Numbered from the stretch's first letter, positions 1-7,178 are shown. The stretch: 11,003 bases of DNA from Clostridia bacterium (GCA_017547395.1 JAFYPS010000096.1:1-11003), one strand, 5' to 3'. Numbers and translations are program-made. The notes: generated by a model from the sequence alone, not told the origin.

Positions 1-1190
1 CAGCATTTTACAGCGTCGCTGTAAAATGCTTCCATTTCTTCTTTAGTAGAGAAATTAGCAACGTACATCTGGTTGCCCATCGCACCTGCAAGTGCATCGG
101 GAATGCGATCGACCATCTTCATATTTGCAGAATACTTTTCGAGAATCTCCTCGTGCGACAGCACAAAATTCTTGCCGTCGCGACGCCCCGCAAACGCGCA
201 ATAGAAATGCTCGCCTACGGGATACATCGAACTGCCGTACGCAATCATATCTGCCCAGATTTTATAGACGTTGGTCGAATTTGCAAAATTGATCATATCG
301 GGAGTAAATCCGCCGCACGGACGCATATTTACCTCGAGCGCAATAACGTCCCCCTTCTTGCCAAGTCCTTCCTGATCCTGATAAAGTCTGAAGAATTCAA
401 GATGCACGAAACGGCTCTTCACACCAAAGCTTTTTACCGTGGCGCGGCCTGCCGCTCTCGTATCATCAGGAAGATCCTTTACTATGTAATAAAGGCTGTT
501 GTCCTTATTGTTTACAATGTCCATTATCGAGTCAATGGTGACGTTTCCCGTTTCAAATACAGGCTCACCGTTTGCATCAATAATAGCATCGTATGAATTA
601 ACCTGCGCGTAAACGAACTCCTCCATTATATAAGGAACTTCCTTATTGTAGCTATCATAGAACGCCACAAGTTCGTCATCATTTGTAAGCTTGTACGTAG
701 CGGCAGCACCAACGCCGTTGTCAGGTTTTACAACAACGGGATAGCCAACCTTTTTGATAAAGGAACGGCAACCGGAAAGCGTCTTGACCATATAATAACG
801 CGCAACGGGAATTCCGACCTTTTCATAATACTGCTTCATTTTGGATTTATGCTTGATGCGCTCCATATCGGACACCTGAAATCCGCTCTGAATATTGAAA
901 TCGGTACGGAGAGCCGCGTCCTTTTCAAGCCAGTATTCGTTGTTAGACTCGAGCCAGTCGATGCGACCGTATTTATGAGTAAAAAATGCTACGGCGCGGT
1001 ATACCTCATCGTAATTTTCAAGTGAAGAAACCTTGTAGTAATCATTAAGGCTTCCCTTGAGTTCGGCAGAAAGCTCATCGTAAGGTGCATCACCGATTCC
1101 GAGAACGTTCATACCGTTATTTTTGAGTTCCTTGCAAAACTGCCAATAGTTAGTCGGGAAATTAGGTGATATAAATATAAAATTTTTCAT
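1..1190 (-). CDS. ATP-grasp domain ligase (partial, C-terminus off the left edge)
   Basis: 396 codons are visible from the ATG at 1190 and the frame is open to the window edge, so the C-terminus is missing. The fold is ATP-grasp: an N-terminal Rossmann-like part opens with KNFIFISPNFP (about residues 1-110), followed by the first conserved lysine region KHKSKMKQYY (113-122), the nucleotide-binding lysine in VVVKPDNGVGA (K155), the hinge IMEEFV (188-193), and the metal-binding ALEVNMRPCGG (E286, N288, with R290). Enzymes of this superfamily use ATP to activate a carboxylate as acyl phosphate and join it to an amine or other nucleophile. The substrate cannot be read from the sequence. The best general label is carboxylate-amine (amino-acid or peptide) ligase. 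No signal peptide is seen, so it is presumably cytosolic. The start is well supported: GGAGGA lies 5 nt upstream, inside the last codons of the preceding esterase, whose stop is one base away. It is the third gene of an operon with two esterases. Confidence 0.85.
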   Translation of the reverse strand, partial: MKNFIFISPNFPTNYWQFCKELKNNGMNVLGIGDAPYDELSAELKGSLNDYYKVSSLENYDEVYRAVAFFTHKYGRIDWLESNNEYWLEKDAALRTDFNIQSGFQVSDMERIKHKSKMKQYYEKVGIPVARYYMVKTLSGCRSFIKKVGYPVVVKPDNGVGAAATYKLTNDDELVAFYDSYNKEVPYIMEEFVYAQVNSYDAIIDANGEPVFETGNVTIDSIMDIVNNKDNSLYYIVKDLPDDTRAAGRATVKSFGVKSRFVHLEFFRLYQDQEGLGKKGDVIALEVNMRPCGGFTPDMINFANSTNVYKIWADMIAYGSSMYPVGEHFYCAFAGRRDGKNFVLSHEEILEKYSANMKMVDRIPDALAGAMGNQMYVANFSTKEEMEAFYSDAVKC

Positions 1191-1191
1191 T

Positions 1192-1947
1192 TTAATCCTC
1201 CAACAGCTTGGGTACAAAATATTCAACCTGTCTGTGCCACCAGGGCCAATCGTGGTTAACGTCGCTTCCCCAGATGTCAACCCAGATATTTATTCCCTTC
1301 TGTTCAAAAAGTTCTTTCAAGCGGAACGTGGTCGAGGTTTCCTCCCACGCACCTGTGCCGACACATATTATGCCGCGCCCGCTATTGTACTTTTCAACGT
1401 AAGGATGGTGCCACGGCATAGACTCAATATAGTGTACGGGTGAATTTTCAAATACCACCTCGTCCATATAGTTTCCAAAACCGTATTCTGCTGTGTAGAT
1501 GCCGCTGAGAGCAAGAAGTCCACAAAACTTATCGGGAAAACGAAGGAAGAGATTTGCGGCGTGTGTCGCACCTAGACTGCATCCGAATGCGATTACACCC
1601 GTGTCGCTGTCCTGACCGTTACGCTCTTTTGCAATGCTCTGAATCATCGGCACCGCCTCGTTTACTATGTAACGCATCCACGCTTCGTGGCGGCGAATAC
1701 GGTCGTATGCCGGAGTAACCGCATCCGACCAGGTTTCTTTATCAATGGTATCTATAGCAAGCACCATAACCTTGCCGCTTTCAATAAACGGCGCCCAGGT
1801 GTCTGTCATACGGAAGTTCTCAAAGTCGAAAAATCTGCCGTCCTGGCAAGGAACGAACAAGACAGGGCGTCCTGCATGTCCGTAAATCTTACACTCCATA
1901 TCTCGCTGAAGCTCAGAAGAATAACTTCTGATATACTGCATTTCCAT
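1192..1947 (-). CDS. alpha/beta-hydrolase esterase (putative esterase family), 251 aa
   Basis: This is a compact cytosolic alpha/beta hydrolase without a signal peptide. The nucleophile elbow is GCSLGA with S124 as the probable catalytic serine. The C-terminal histidine is in VNHDWPWWHRQ (H232 or H238). The acidic residue is not obvious. The region PVLFVPCQDGRFFDFENF (about 28-45) resembles the early strand and oxyanion loop of the putative-esterase (esterase D/enterochelin-esterase-like) group. Length is usual for that family. Such enzymes hydrolyse carboxylic esters; the substrate here is unknown. It is the middle gene of a three-gene operon: its ATG follows the stop of the upstream esterase by one base, with GGAGA about 9 nt upstream, and its own stop is one base before the ATP-grasp start. 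It shares little residue-level similarity with the neighbouring esterase beyond the fold, so the two probably act on different bonds or at different steps. Confidence 0.85.
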   Translation of the reverse strand: MEMQYIRSYSSELQRDMECKIYGHAGRPVLFVPCQDGRFFDFENFRMTDTWAPFIESGKVMVLAIDTIDKETWSDAVTPAYDRIRRHEAWMRYIVNEAVPMIQSIAKERNGQDSDTGVIAFGCSLGATHAANLFLRFPDKFCGLLALSGIYTAEYGFGNYMDEVVFENSPVHYIESMPWHHPYVEKYNSGRGIICVGTGAWEETSTTFRLKELFEQKGINIWVDIWGSDVNHDWPWWHRQVEYFVPKLLED

Positions 1948-1948
1948 T

Positions 1949-2716
1949 TTATTGTTCTCCGTAAAGTAGAATATTCATAAATAAGGGAATCTGCTTTTCC
2001 CAACTTGCCTCACAATGATCACCGTTTGGAACTATACGTATCGCAACGTCGATTTTTTTATCAAAAAGCAAGTCAGCGGTTCTGCGAAAACGTTTTGGCA
2101 TATTCTTGTGGTTGCCAAGTTCCCTTGCGCCGTAATCCATATAAACGGCAGTATCGGGTGCAACGCTTGCTCCCTTTATAAGCACGTCCATCTGCTCTGC
2201 GGCGAACCACACGGACGGCGAAAGTGCCGCGGCACGCGAAAACACGTGATTATATTCAAGTACCGCGTAAAGACTCATAAGCCCGCCCATTGAGCTGCCC
2301 GCTACATAAGTATGCGCTCTGTCGGAAAGTGTCGGAAAATGCGAGTCAACGTACGGCTTGAACACATTTACAAACCATTCCATCGTTTCTTTTCCGCGCC
2401 CCTCAATATGTCCGAGCTTATTATTATAAAAAGTGAATGGCGAATACTCTGAGAGTCTTCCGCCGCTTGGCGAATGGTTACATTCAAGCGCGGCTATTAT
2501 CATCGGCGTTTTTGTTTTGTCCATATACGCCTTCATTCCCCAGCTTTTGCCGTAGGTCGCATCCGCGTCAAAAAACACGTTATGCCCGTCAAACATATAA
2601 AGCACGGGATAACGGCGCTCGGGATGTTTTTTTGCCTCATTTGGTATATATACGTATGCATTACGCGGCTCATTGCCCGTATATGCGGGATAGGTCAGTT
2701 TCCATTTTTTAATCAT
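1949..2716 (-). CDS. alpha/beta-hydrolase esterase, enterochelin-esterase-like, 255 aa
   Basis: First gene of the esterase/ATP-grasp operon. The protein has the putative-esterase layout: an opening beta region with YVYIPNEAKKHPERRYPVLYMFDGHN (about 21-46), a loop at 80-95 (CNHSPSGGRLSEY), the nucleophile elbow VAGSSMGGL with S142 as the likely catalytic serine, a probable acid in VYMDYGARE (D194), and the histidine in NGDHCEASW (H234). This order matches cytosolic relatives of enterochelin esterase (Fes), feruloyl esterase and esterase D. There is no signal peptide, so an intracellular ester substrate is likely. The exact substrate is not shown by the sequence. The start is supported by AAAGGA about 9 nt upstream, and a promoter lies 31-59 bp upstream. 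Its stop is one base from the next ATG, indicating translational coupling. Confidence 0.85.
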   Translation of the reverse strand: MIKKWKLTYPAYTGNEPRNAYVYIPNEAKKHPERRYPVLYMFDGHNVFFDADATYGKSWGMKAYMDKTKTPMIIAALECNHSPSGGRLSEYSPFTFYNNKLGHIEGRGKETMEWFVNVFKPYVDSHFPTLSDRAHTYVAGSSMGGLMSLYAVLEYNHVFSRAAALSPSVWFAAEQMDVLIKGASVAPDTAVYMDYGARELGNHKNMPKRFRRTADLLFDKKIDVAIRIVPNGDHCEASWEKQIPLFMNILLYGEQ

Positions 2717-2746
2717 TGTGTGCGGTCCTTTAGTAAATTAAATTTT

Positions 2747-2775
2747 ATATTATCATATTCCGGGTATAAATGCAA
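2747..2775 (-). promoter_or_regulatory. sigma-A-type promoter of the esterase/ATP-grasp operon
   Basis: Read on the minus strand there is TTGCAT (2775-2770), a 17-bp spacer, and TAATAT (2752-2747). The first start codon of the operon (2716) is about 30 bp downstream, leaving a short leader with AAAGGA. A TCATATT box (plus-strand 2753-2759) lies within the spacer next to the -10. The match is good but not perfect, and no transcript data are available. Confidence 0.55.
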
Positions 2776-2830
2776 GGTTATTCATACATTTTAAAGCAAA
2801 AAAGCTTGAAAATGCATAATGCACGAAATG

Positions 2831-2861
2831 TCATATTTTAGGATTGATTTTTCATATTATA
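2831..2861 (+). promoter_or_regulatory. candidate AraC-family operator: two direct half-sites 21 bp apart
   Basis: TCATATTTTA at 2831-2840 and TCATATTATA at 2852-2861 differ at one of ten positions and start 21 bp apart, two helical turns on the same face. Dimeric AraC-family activators typically bind tandem direct half-sites with about this period. The second half-site covers the position where the -35 of the downstream TATAAT would fall (2855-2860), where the sequence is a poor -35. This is the geometry of an activator-dependent promoter. The link to the AraC gene at 4885-5691 is inference, and AT-rich sequence raises the chance of coincidence. Confidence 0.4.
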
Positions 2862-2877
2862 AAAGGTTTTTTTGTTG

Positions 2878-2883
2878 TATAAT
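2878..2883 (+). promoter_or_regulatory. -10 box of the glycosidase promoter (weak -35)
   Basis: A perfect TATAAT lies 42 bp upstream of the ATG at 2925. No good -35 hexamer exists at 16-18 bp; TTGATT at 2844-2849 is too far away. A promoter with a consensus -10 and a missing -35 would be expected to need an activator, in agreement with the direct repeats just upstream. Confidence 0.45.
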
Positions 2884-2908
2884 TGATATAAACTAAAAAA
2901 CGCGAAGC

Positions 2909-2914
2909 AGAGGA
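2909..2914 (+). promoter_or_regulatory. ribosome-binding site that decides the glycosidase start
   Basis: AGAGGA is 10 nt before the ATG at 2925 but only 1 nt before the upstream in-frame TTG at 2916. The TTG therefore cannot use it, and the ATG at 2925 is the better start. Confidence 0.7.
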
Positions 2915-2924
2915 ATTGAAGCAT

Positions 2925-4853
2925 ATGATCAAAAGATTTATTTTTGAAGACCCCAAAAAGCTTCCCATAAGCTTTAAGTATAATGGCTCCGGCGAGAATA
3001 ATATATTGCGCGGTATTCCGGAAAGTTTCAATCCGACAGTTATATCAAAAACAAAAAACGGAGTTACCAAAACGGTTTTCAGCGGTATGAATTCTGACGG
3101 CCTTGAGGTAACTTTTGAGTGTACTATATATGAGGAATTTCCGGTAGTGGAATATATTGCATATATTACAAATAAAGCAGAAACGGATAGCAAACTGATC
3201 CGTGACTTACGGGTTTTTGACGGATTTATCGAAGGCGCAAATCCGCGTATCACCTACAGCACGGGAGACACGCACGATCAGAGAGGCTATGAAGTACGTT
3301 GCGAGGAGCTTGCAGAACGTATTATGCTGGAACCGGTTTACGGCACAGCATGTAACGGAGCTTCCCCCTTTATAAAACTTCGATTTGATGAATTTGAGTT
3401 GCGTCTTGCCATTGGCTGGATAGGAAAGTGGAAAGCATTTTTTCAAACTGCTAAGTTCGATAATTACGGCGTAGTTTTCTATGCCGGACAGTCAAGGTGC
3501 AATATGAAGCTTCGTCCCGGTGAAACGATAAGAACTCCAAGCCTTACGCTTATGTGCTGTAACCTTAACGATACGGACAGTACGAACCTGTGGCGCCGCT
3601 GGTTCAGAAAATACATTATGCCAAAGGTTAACGGCAAAGCCTTTCCGCCAATGCACATTGTATGCGCGCCCGTTTCGGGATTCCCAGAATGGTGCGGAGC
3701 ATCTGCTGCACAGCAGTTAGAAGAGCTTGAAAAGCACGCCGCAAAAGGCGATGTAGGTGACGTGTGGTGGATTGATGCAGGATGGTATGACTGCGGAACG
3801 AACTGGGGGCACACCGGCAACTGGTATCCCGACCCGAATAGATTTCCCGAGGGTCTTGGCGCAATAGGCAAAAAAAGCGCAGAGCTGAATACAAGATTCC
3901 TTTTATGGTTCGAGCCCGAAAGAGTGCGCCCAAATACAGAATTATACAAGGAACATTCCGAGTGGGTGCTGAAATCAGACGGTGCAGATATCGGCGGCAA
4001 CGGACTTTTAAATTATGCTATTCCCGAATGTGTTGACTGGACTATTGACCGCATCGACAACATAATTAAAAGCAGCAAGGTAACAATATATCGTGAGGAT
4101 TTCAACTTCAACCCCGAACCGTACTGGATAAAGTACGAAACTCAAGAACGCATCGGAGCACTTGAAAATGCACACGTGCAGGGACATATGCGTTTGTGGG
4201 ACACGCTTTCCAAAAGGAATCCCGAACTTCTGTTTGACGTTTGCGCATCGGGTGGCAGACGTAACGAAATGGATCTGTTAAGAAGAGGCGTGCCTTTTCA
4301 TTATACCGACGTAGGCTACGGCTCACATACAATAAAACAAAAGCAGTACCGTTTTCTAAACGAATGGACTATGTATTACCGCTCGCATATATCTGACTGG
4401 CGCGACGCCTGCAACAGATATATTCCCCATAACCAGCGAAAAGCAGACGTTTTCACATATGTTTGCTCGCTGGCACCCGCCGTACAGTTAGGAAGTCCCT
4501 GTAACGAAGATGACAAAAAGCTTAACAACAGTTTCAAAGCTATATGGAAAAAAGTATCGCCAATTATGCTCGACGGAAACTTTTATCCTCTGACAGAATG
4601 CAAAAATAGAACAAGCGACTTTTATGCCGAGCAATTTGAAATACCGGAAGAAGGTATCGGCTTTTTCCGGGTCATAAGCAACGTTGACAACGAGTCTCAG
4701 GAAAAAACGTTTAACATTCACTTTGACAGTACGCGCCAATATGAGTTATCCGATTCATTTGGCGAAGGCAGTTTGAGAATCACTGCCGACGGCAAACTGG
4801 AAGCCAAACTGGAAAAAGCGCAAGGTATAATCCAAATTTATGAATTCAAATAA
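2925..4853 (+). CDS. GH36-type alpha-galactosidase-like glycoside hydrolase (Melibiase family), 642 aa
   Basis: The protein has the three-part GH36 build: an N-terminal beta-sandwich (about 1-240), a TIM-barrel catalytic domain (about 243-560) and a small C-terminal beta domain (about 570-642). Family landmarks in order are WWIDAGWYD (281-289), LLWFEPERV (W328, E330, E332), YREDFNFNP with D392 as the expected nucleophile, CASGGRR (440-446), and HYTDVGYG with D462 as the expected acid/base. Retaining GH36 enzymes cleave alpha-galactosides or alpha-N-acetylgalactosaminides. The R-E-D-F-N nucleophile context, rather than the K-W-D of classical alpha-galactosidases, points to a divergent branch, so the sugar is not certain. 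No signal peptide is present, so it should act on imported oligosaccharides in the cytosol, yet no transporter lies in the window. The start is the ATG at 2925, chosen over a TTG at 2916 because of ribosome-binding-site spacing. It converges on an AraC regulator and shares its terminator. Confidence 0.88.
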   Translation: MIKRFIFEDPKKLPISFKYNGSGENNILRGIPESFNPTVISKTKNGVTKTVFSGMNSDGLEVTFECTIYEEFPVVEYIAYITNKAETDSKLIRDLRVFDGFIEGANPRITYSTGDTHDQRGYEVRCEELAERIMLEPVYGTACNGASPFIKLRFDEFELRLAIGWIGKWKAFFQTAKFDNYGVVFYAGQSRCNMKLRPGETIRTPSLTLMCCNLNDTDSTNLWRRWFRKYIMPKVNGKAFPPMHIVCAPVSGFPEWCGASAAQQLEELEKHAAKGDVGDVWWIDAGWYDCGTNWGHTGNWYPDPNRFPEGLGAIGKKSAELNTRFLLWFEPERVRPNTELYKEHSEWVLKSDGADIGGNGLLNYAIPECVDWTIDRIDNIIKSSKVTIYREDFNFNPEPYWIKYETQERIGALENAHVQGHMRLWDTLSKRNPELLFDVCASGGRRNEMDLLRRGVPFHYTDVGYGSHTIKQKQYRFLNEWTMYYRSHISDWRDACNRYIPHNQRKADVFTYVCSLAPAVQLGSPCNEDDKKLNNSFKAIWKKVSPIMLDGNFYPLTECKNRTSDFYAEQFEIPEEGIGFFRVISNVDNESQEKTFNIHFDSTRQYELSDSFGEGSLRITADGKLEAKLEKAQGIIQIYEFK

Positions 4854-4889
4854 TAAAACCTGCAAGGAATTTTCCTTGCAGGTTTTATT
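4852..4889. terminator. bidirectional rho-independent terminator shared by two convergent genes
   Basis: An 18-bp perfect inverted repeat (4852-4869 with 4872-4889) encloses a 2-base centre. The arms end in A/T runs, giving a T-tract on whichever strand is transcribed, so it can stop both the glycosidase (plus) and the AraC gene (minus). The TAA stop of the glycosidase (4851-4853) and the TAA stop of the regulator (4887-4885) both fall within or touch the stem. Confidence 0.85.
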
Positions 4890-5691
4890 GCTTTTTAATT
4901 TCATTTTTAATTTGTAAGGGAGTCTTGCCATATCTCTTCTTGAACATAGCGATGAAATGCGAATAATCGGCAAAGCCGCTTGAAAGCGCCGCCTCGGTAA
5001 CGCTTCCTCCGTTTTCAAGAACAGACAGAGCGTTGGCAAACCGCAACTGCTGAACGTATGCATACGGCGACATTCCGATTGATGCCTTAAAATGCCGTGT
5101 CAACGTACTCTCGGTAACGTATGCTTGCTCTGCAAGTTCCTTTACCGTCAGCGCAGAGGAGAAACTTTCATTCATTCGGTTCACCGCAAACTGTACATCA
5201 TCGGGCAGCTTCTTGTAACCGTCGGAAAACTGCGCTCCCGAAAGTATATCAAGTATGCTGTAAAACGCAATATGCTTCTTTATTATGTCGCTACTCCCGG
5301 TAAGAGTGCGGCAAAAATTCAGAAGCTCTTCCCTTTTGTGAGAAGACAGTGAAACAAGGTTGCTCTCGCCGCTCTTTCTGTCATAGAACACACGAAAAAC
5401 CTCTTCGTGTTCGTTAGCGGAAAAGTGTATACAGAAATGGTTATGCTCCCCCGCCTCCTTCAAAATGCAGTGATGCTTTTCGGAAGGACGGGTTAAAATA
5501 ACATCACCGCTTTTTATATTGTAAACCCTGTCCTCTACGCGAAAGGCAACCTTTCCCGAAATATTGATATAAATCTCACATGCGTTATGATGATGACAAT
5601 CATATGATGAAGCAAGTCTTGCCTCGTCTCCGCAGAAGTATGCTGATACATTTATACTTTTTATATTAAAGGCAGTAGTTTCTTTCTGCAT
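4885..5691 (-). CDS. AraC-family transcriptional regulator with cupin sensor, 268 aa
   Basis: The N-terminal half is a cupin-like AraC ligand-binding domain: HHH at 33-35, E39, a barrel strand with RVYNIKSGDVILTRPSEKHH (about 55-74), typical of sugar-sensing regulators. The C-terminal half has two helix-turn-helix motifs: TVKELAEQAYVTESTLTRHF (182-201) and VTEAALSSGFADYSHFIAMF (231-250), followed by the family signature KKRYGKTPLQI. The protein is cytosolic and of normal family length. The start at 5691 has AAGGAG about 7 nt upstream. Its position next to and facing the glycosidase suggests it activates that gene, through the repeats at 2831-2861. It lies 84 bp downstream of the membrane-protein gene on the same strand with no clear promoter or terminator between, so the two are probably co-transcribed. 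The effector sugar is not known. Confidence 0.9.
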   Translation of the reverse strand: MQKETTAFNIKSINVSAYFCGDEARLASSYDCHHHNACEIYINISGKVAFRVEDRVYNIKSGDVILTRPSEKHHCILKEAGEHNHFCIHFSANEHEEVFRVFYDRKSGESNLVSLSSHKREELLNFCRTLTGSSDIIKKHIAFYSILDILSGAQFSDGYKKLPDDVQFAVNRMNESFSSALTVKELAEQAYVTESTLTRHFKASIGMSPYAYVQQLRFANALSVLENGGSVTEAALSSGFADYSHFIAMFKKRYGKTPLQIKNEIKKQ

Positions 5692-5775
5692 TTTTTCTCC
5701 TTACGGCCGCCGATATTACTCATCAAACTCACTCCAGAATACTGAACGATTAGATACCAAGCTTTTTGCTTTAAG

Positions 5776-7149
5776 CTATTCTTCTCCGTCAAGGTCACGT
5801 TCAATAGCATTTGCCGCATCCTCAAAGATCTTTCTTTTCTTGTCCGCAAAGTAATCATAGCCACAGTAACTTGAGTTTGATGCCTGCTCATACTCGTAGG
5901 CCTTTGCAGAAAGTGCATACATAAGCCATACGCTGCCTGCACGCTCTGCCACTTCAATTGTAGCAATAGAAATATCCATATACGTTTTGAAAATAACCGA
6001 CCTTGCCGCAAGCATTCCTGCAAAAGCGTAGAATGCCATAAGTGCTACAATAACAAGCACTATCATTATTACTGTATGCAAAATCGTATATTCTTCCATA
6101 AACGCTTCAAGCACGGCACCGATTCCGAAAGCCAAAGCGGAGACGCCGAGAGAAGCAATAACCTTTATCCAGAACACAGAAAAACCGTAACCGAAATCTA
6201 TATCGAGCAACAACGGCAGCAACATAGAAACAATATACAAAAGCGCGGCAATTCCCGTAACAATGACGATAACCGTTGTGACGACTCCGCCGATTCCGCC
6301 CTCGGCCGCCATATCACCGCCGACAAGCATAAGTCCCATTACGCCAAGACAGACTGCAATAAGGCTCACTCCCCAAAGCACAGTAATGGTACTGAGCCCC
6401 TCAAGCGACATTTCAGTGCGCTTTCTGTACACGAAAATCGCATATACTGCGCACACTGCCAATAAAACTATAGGAAGTATCCATTTCAGTCCGCTTCCCT
6501 GCATGAGGTTATACATAATGTGGTCGAAGTCGTTTTGCATAATTGCCAAAAGATTTATGTGTTCCGCCTCATACTCTCTTTGCAATTCGTAAAATTCCTC
6601 TGCGGGTCGGCAACCGTACGCCTTGTTAAAAAGTTCATCTTCTGTGTATATGTAAAGCCCGTCATGCTCACCTACACCGTGTGTAGGATTGAGTATCAGA
6701 ATATGCTCAAGCTGCTGACGGTTTGAAACCGCGTCACCGTCAAAATTTATGACTCCGCTGTAGCAATCATCCGTTTCGTACTCCGAAAAATCAATTACTG
6801 CCGCCGCATACTGATAGCGCTTTGATACGCTTACCACTGTTATCTCATGCTCTGTCCACGGCATCCATTTGCCCTCGTATTCGACAAACTCACTTTTAAT
6901 CTCGGCATATTTTGCAAAGTCCTCTTCGCTGTAAAAAGCAGTAAGGTCATTGCCGCCGACAAACATAAATGTCAGTAGCAATGCCATAATGACAGTAAAC
7001 AATAAAAAGTTACGCAAAGCGGTAAGCCACATAGGAAGCGGTTTGTATCTTTTCTTTGGCGCAGGCGTTTTCTCTTGAGCCGCCTTTTTCCAGCGCTCAT
7101 TATTTGCGCGGTTATATGCACTGCTGTATTTATTTTTCGTCTGTCTCAT
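5776..7149 (-). CDS. multi-pass membrane protein of unknown function, 457 aa
   Basis: I do not recognise a family. The N-terminus (1-40) is short, very basic and proline-containing, and likely cytosolic. About six hydrophobic helices follow: 41-65, 223-241, 253-277, 287-314, 325-349 and 355-382. Between helix 1 and helix 2 is an acidic soluble segment (about 67-222) predicted to face outside, rich in tyrosine and glutamate (for example FSEYETDDCY). The C-terminal tail (about 383-457) contains VAERAGSVWLMYALSAKAYEYEQ and a charged end, consistent with a cytosolic helix. No transporter signature, Walker motif, kinase or protease motif is visible. Start: ATG at 7149 with GGAGG 9 nt upstream and a near-consensus promoter. 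It is probably in an operon with the AraC regulator downstream. Possible roles are a sensor, a small permease-like protein or an envelope stress protein, none of them demonstrated. Confidence 0.8.
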   Translation of the reverse strand: MRQTKNKYSSAYNRANNERWKKAAQEKTPAPKKRYKPLPMWLTALRNFLLFTVIMALLLTFMFVGGNDLTAFYSEEDFAKYAEIKSEFVEYEGKWMPWTEHEITVVSVSKRYQYAAAVIDFSEYETDDCYSGVINFDGDAVSNRQQLEHILILNPTHGVGEHDGLYIYTEDELFNKAYGCRPAEEFYELQREYEAEHINLLAIMQNDFDHIMYNLMQGSGLKWILPIVLLAVCAVYAIFVYRKRTEMSLEGLSTITVLWGVSLIAVCLGVMGLMLVGGDMAAEGGIGGVVTTVIVIVTGIAALLYIVSMLLPLLLDIDFGYGFSVFWIKVIASLGVSALAFGIGAVLEAFMEEYTILHTVIMIVLVIVALMAFYAFAGMLAARSVIFKTYMDISIATIEVAERAGSVWLMYALSAKAYEYEQASNSSYCGYDYFADKKRKIFEDAANAIERDLDGEE

Positions 7150-7178
7150 ACTAAAACGCCTCCGAATGAATTAGTTAA

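Larger units (their letters stand above)
2717..2924. promoter_or_regulatory. divergent control region between the esterase operon and the glycosidase
   Basis: This 208-bp AT-rich stretch contains no gene. It holds the minus-strand promoter (2747-2775), an 11-base palindrome TGCATAATGCA (2813-2823), two near-identical direct repeats TCATATTTTA (2831-2840) and TCATATTATA (2852-2861) whose starts are exactly 21 bp apart, the plus-strand -10 TATAAT (2878-2883) and the glycosidase ribosome-binding site (2909-2914). A third TCATATT is at 2753-2759 in the opposite promoter. The arrangement suggests shared regulation of both divergent units. Confidence 0.5.

Noticed and set aside
92..596. Plus-strand open frames at 92-292 and 153-596.
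   Set aside because: They lie antisense to the ATP-grasp gene, whose motifs are clear, and encode no recognisable domain.
2916..2924. TTG start for the glycosidase, adding three residues.
   Set aside because: The ribosome-binding site is only 1 nt from the TTG but well placed for the ATG at 2925.
5692..5775. A separate promoter or terminator between the membrane-protein gene and the AraC gene.
   Set aside because: A weak AGCTT/AAGCT pairing near 5757-5774 is too short for a terminator, and no -35/-10 pair with acceptable spacing was found.
5661..6023. 120-codon minus-strand frame overlapping the membrane-protein gene and the AraC start.
   Set aside because: It lies out of frame within the end of a well-supported gene and shows no recognisable domain. 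Only its last 20 codons, with their own ATG, are mentioned as a weak finding.
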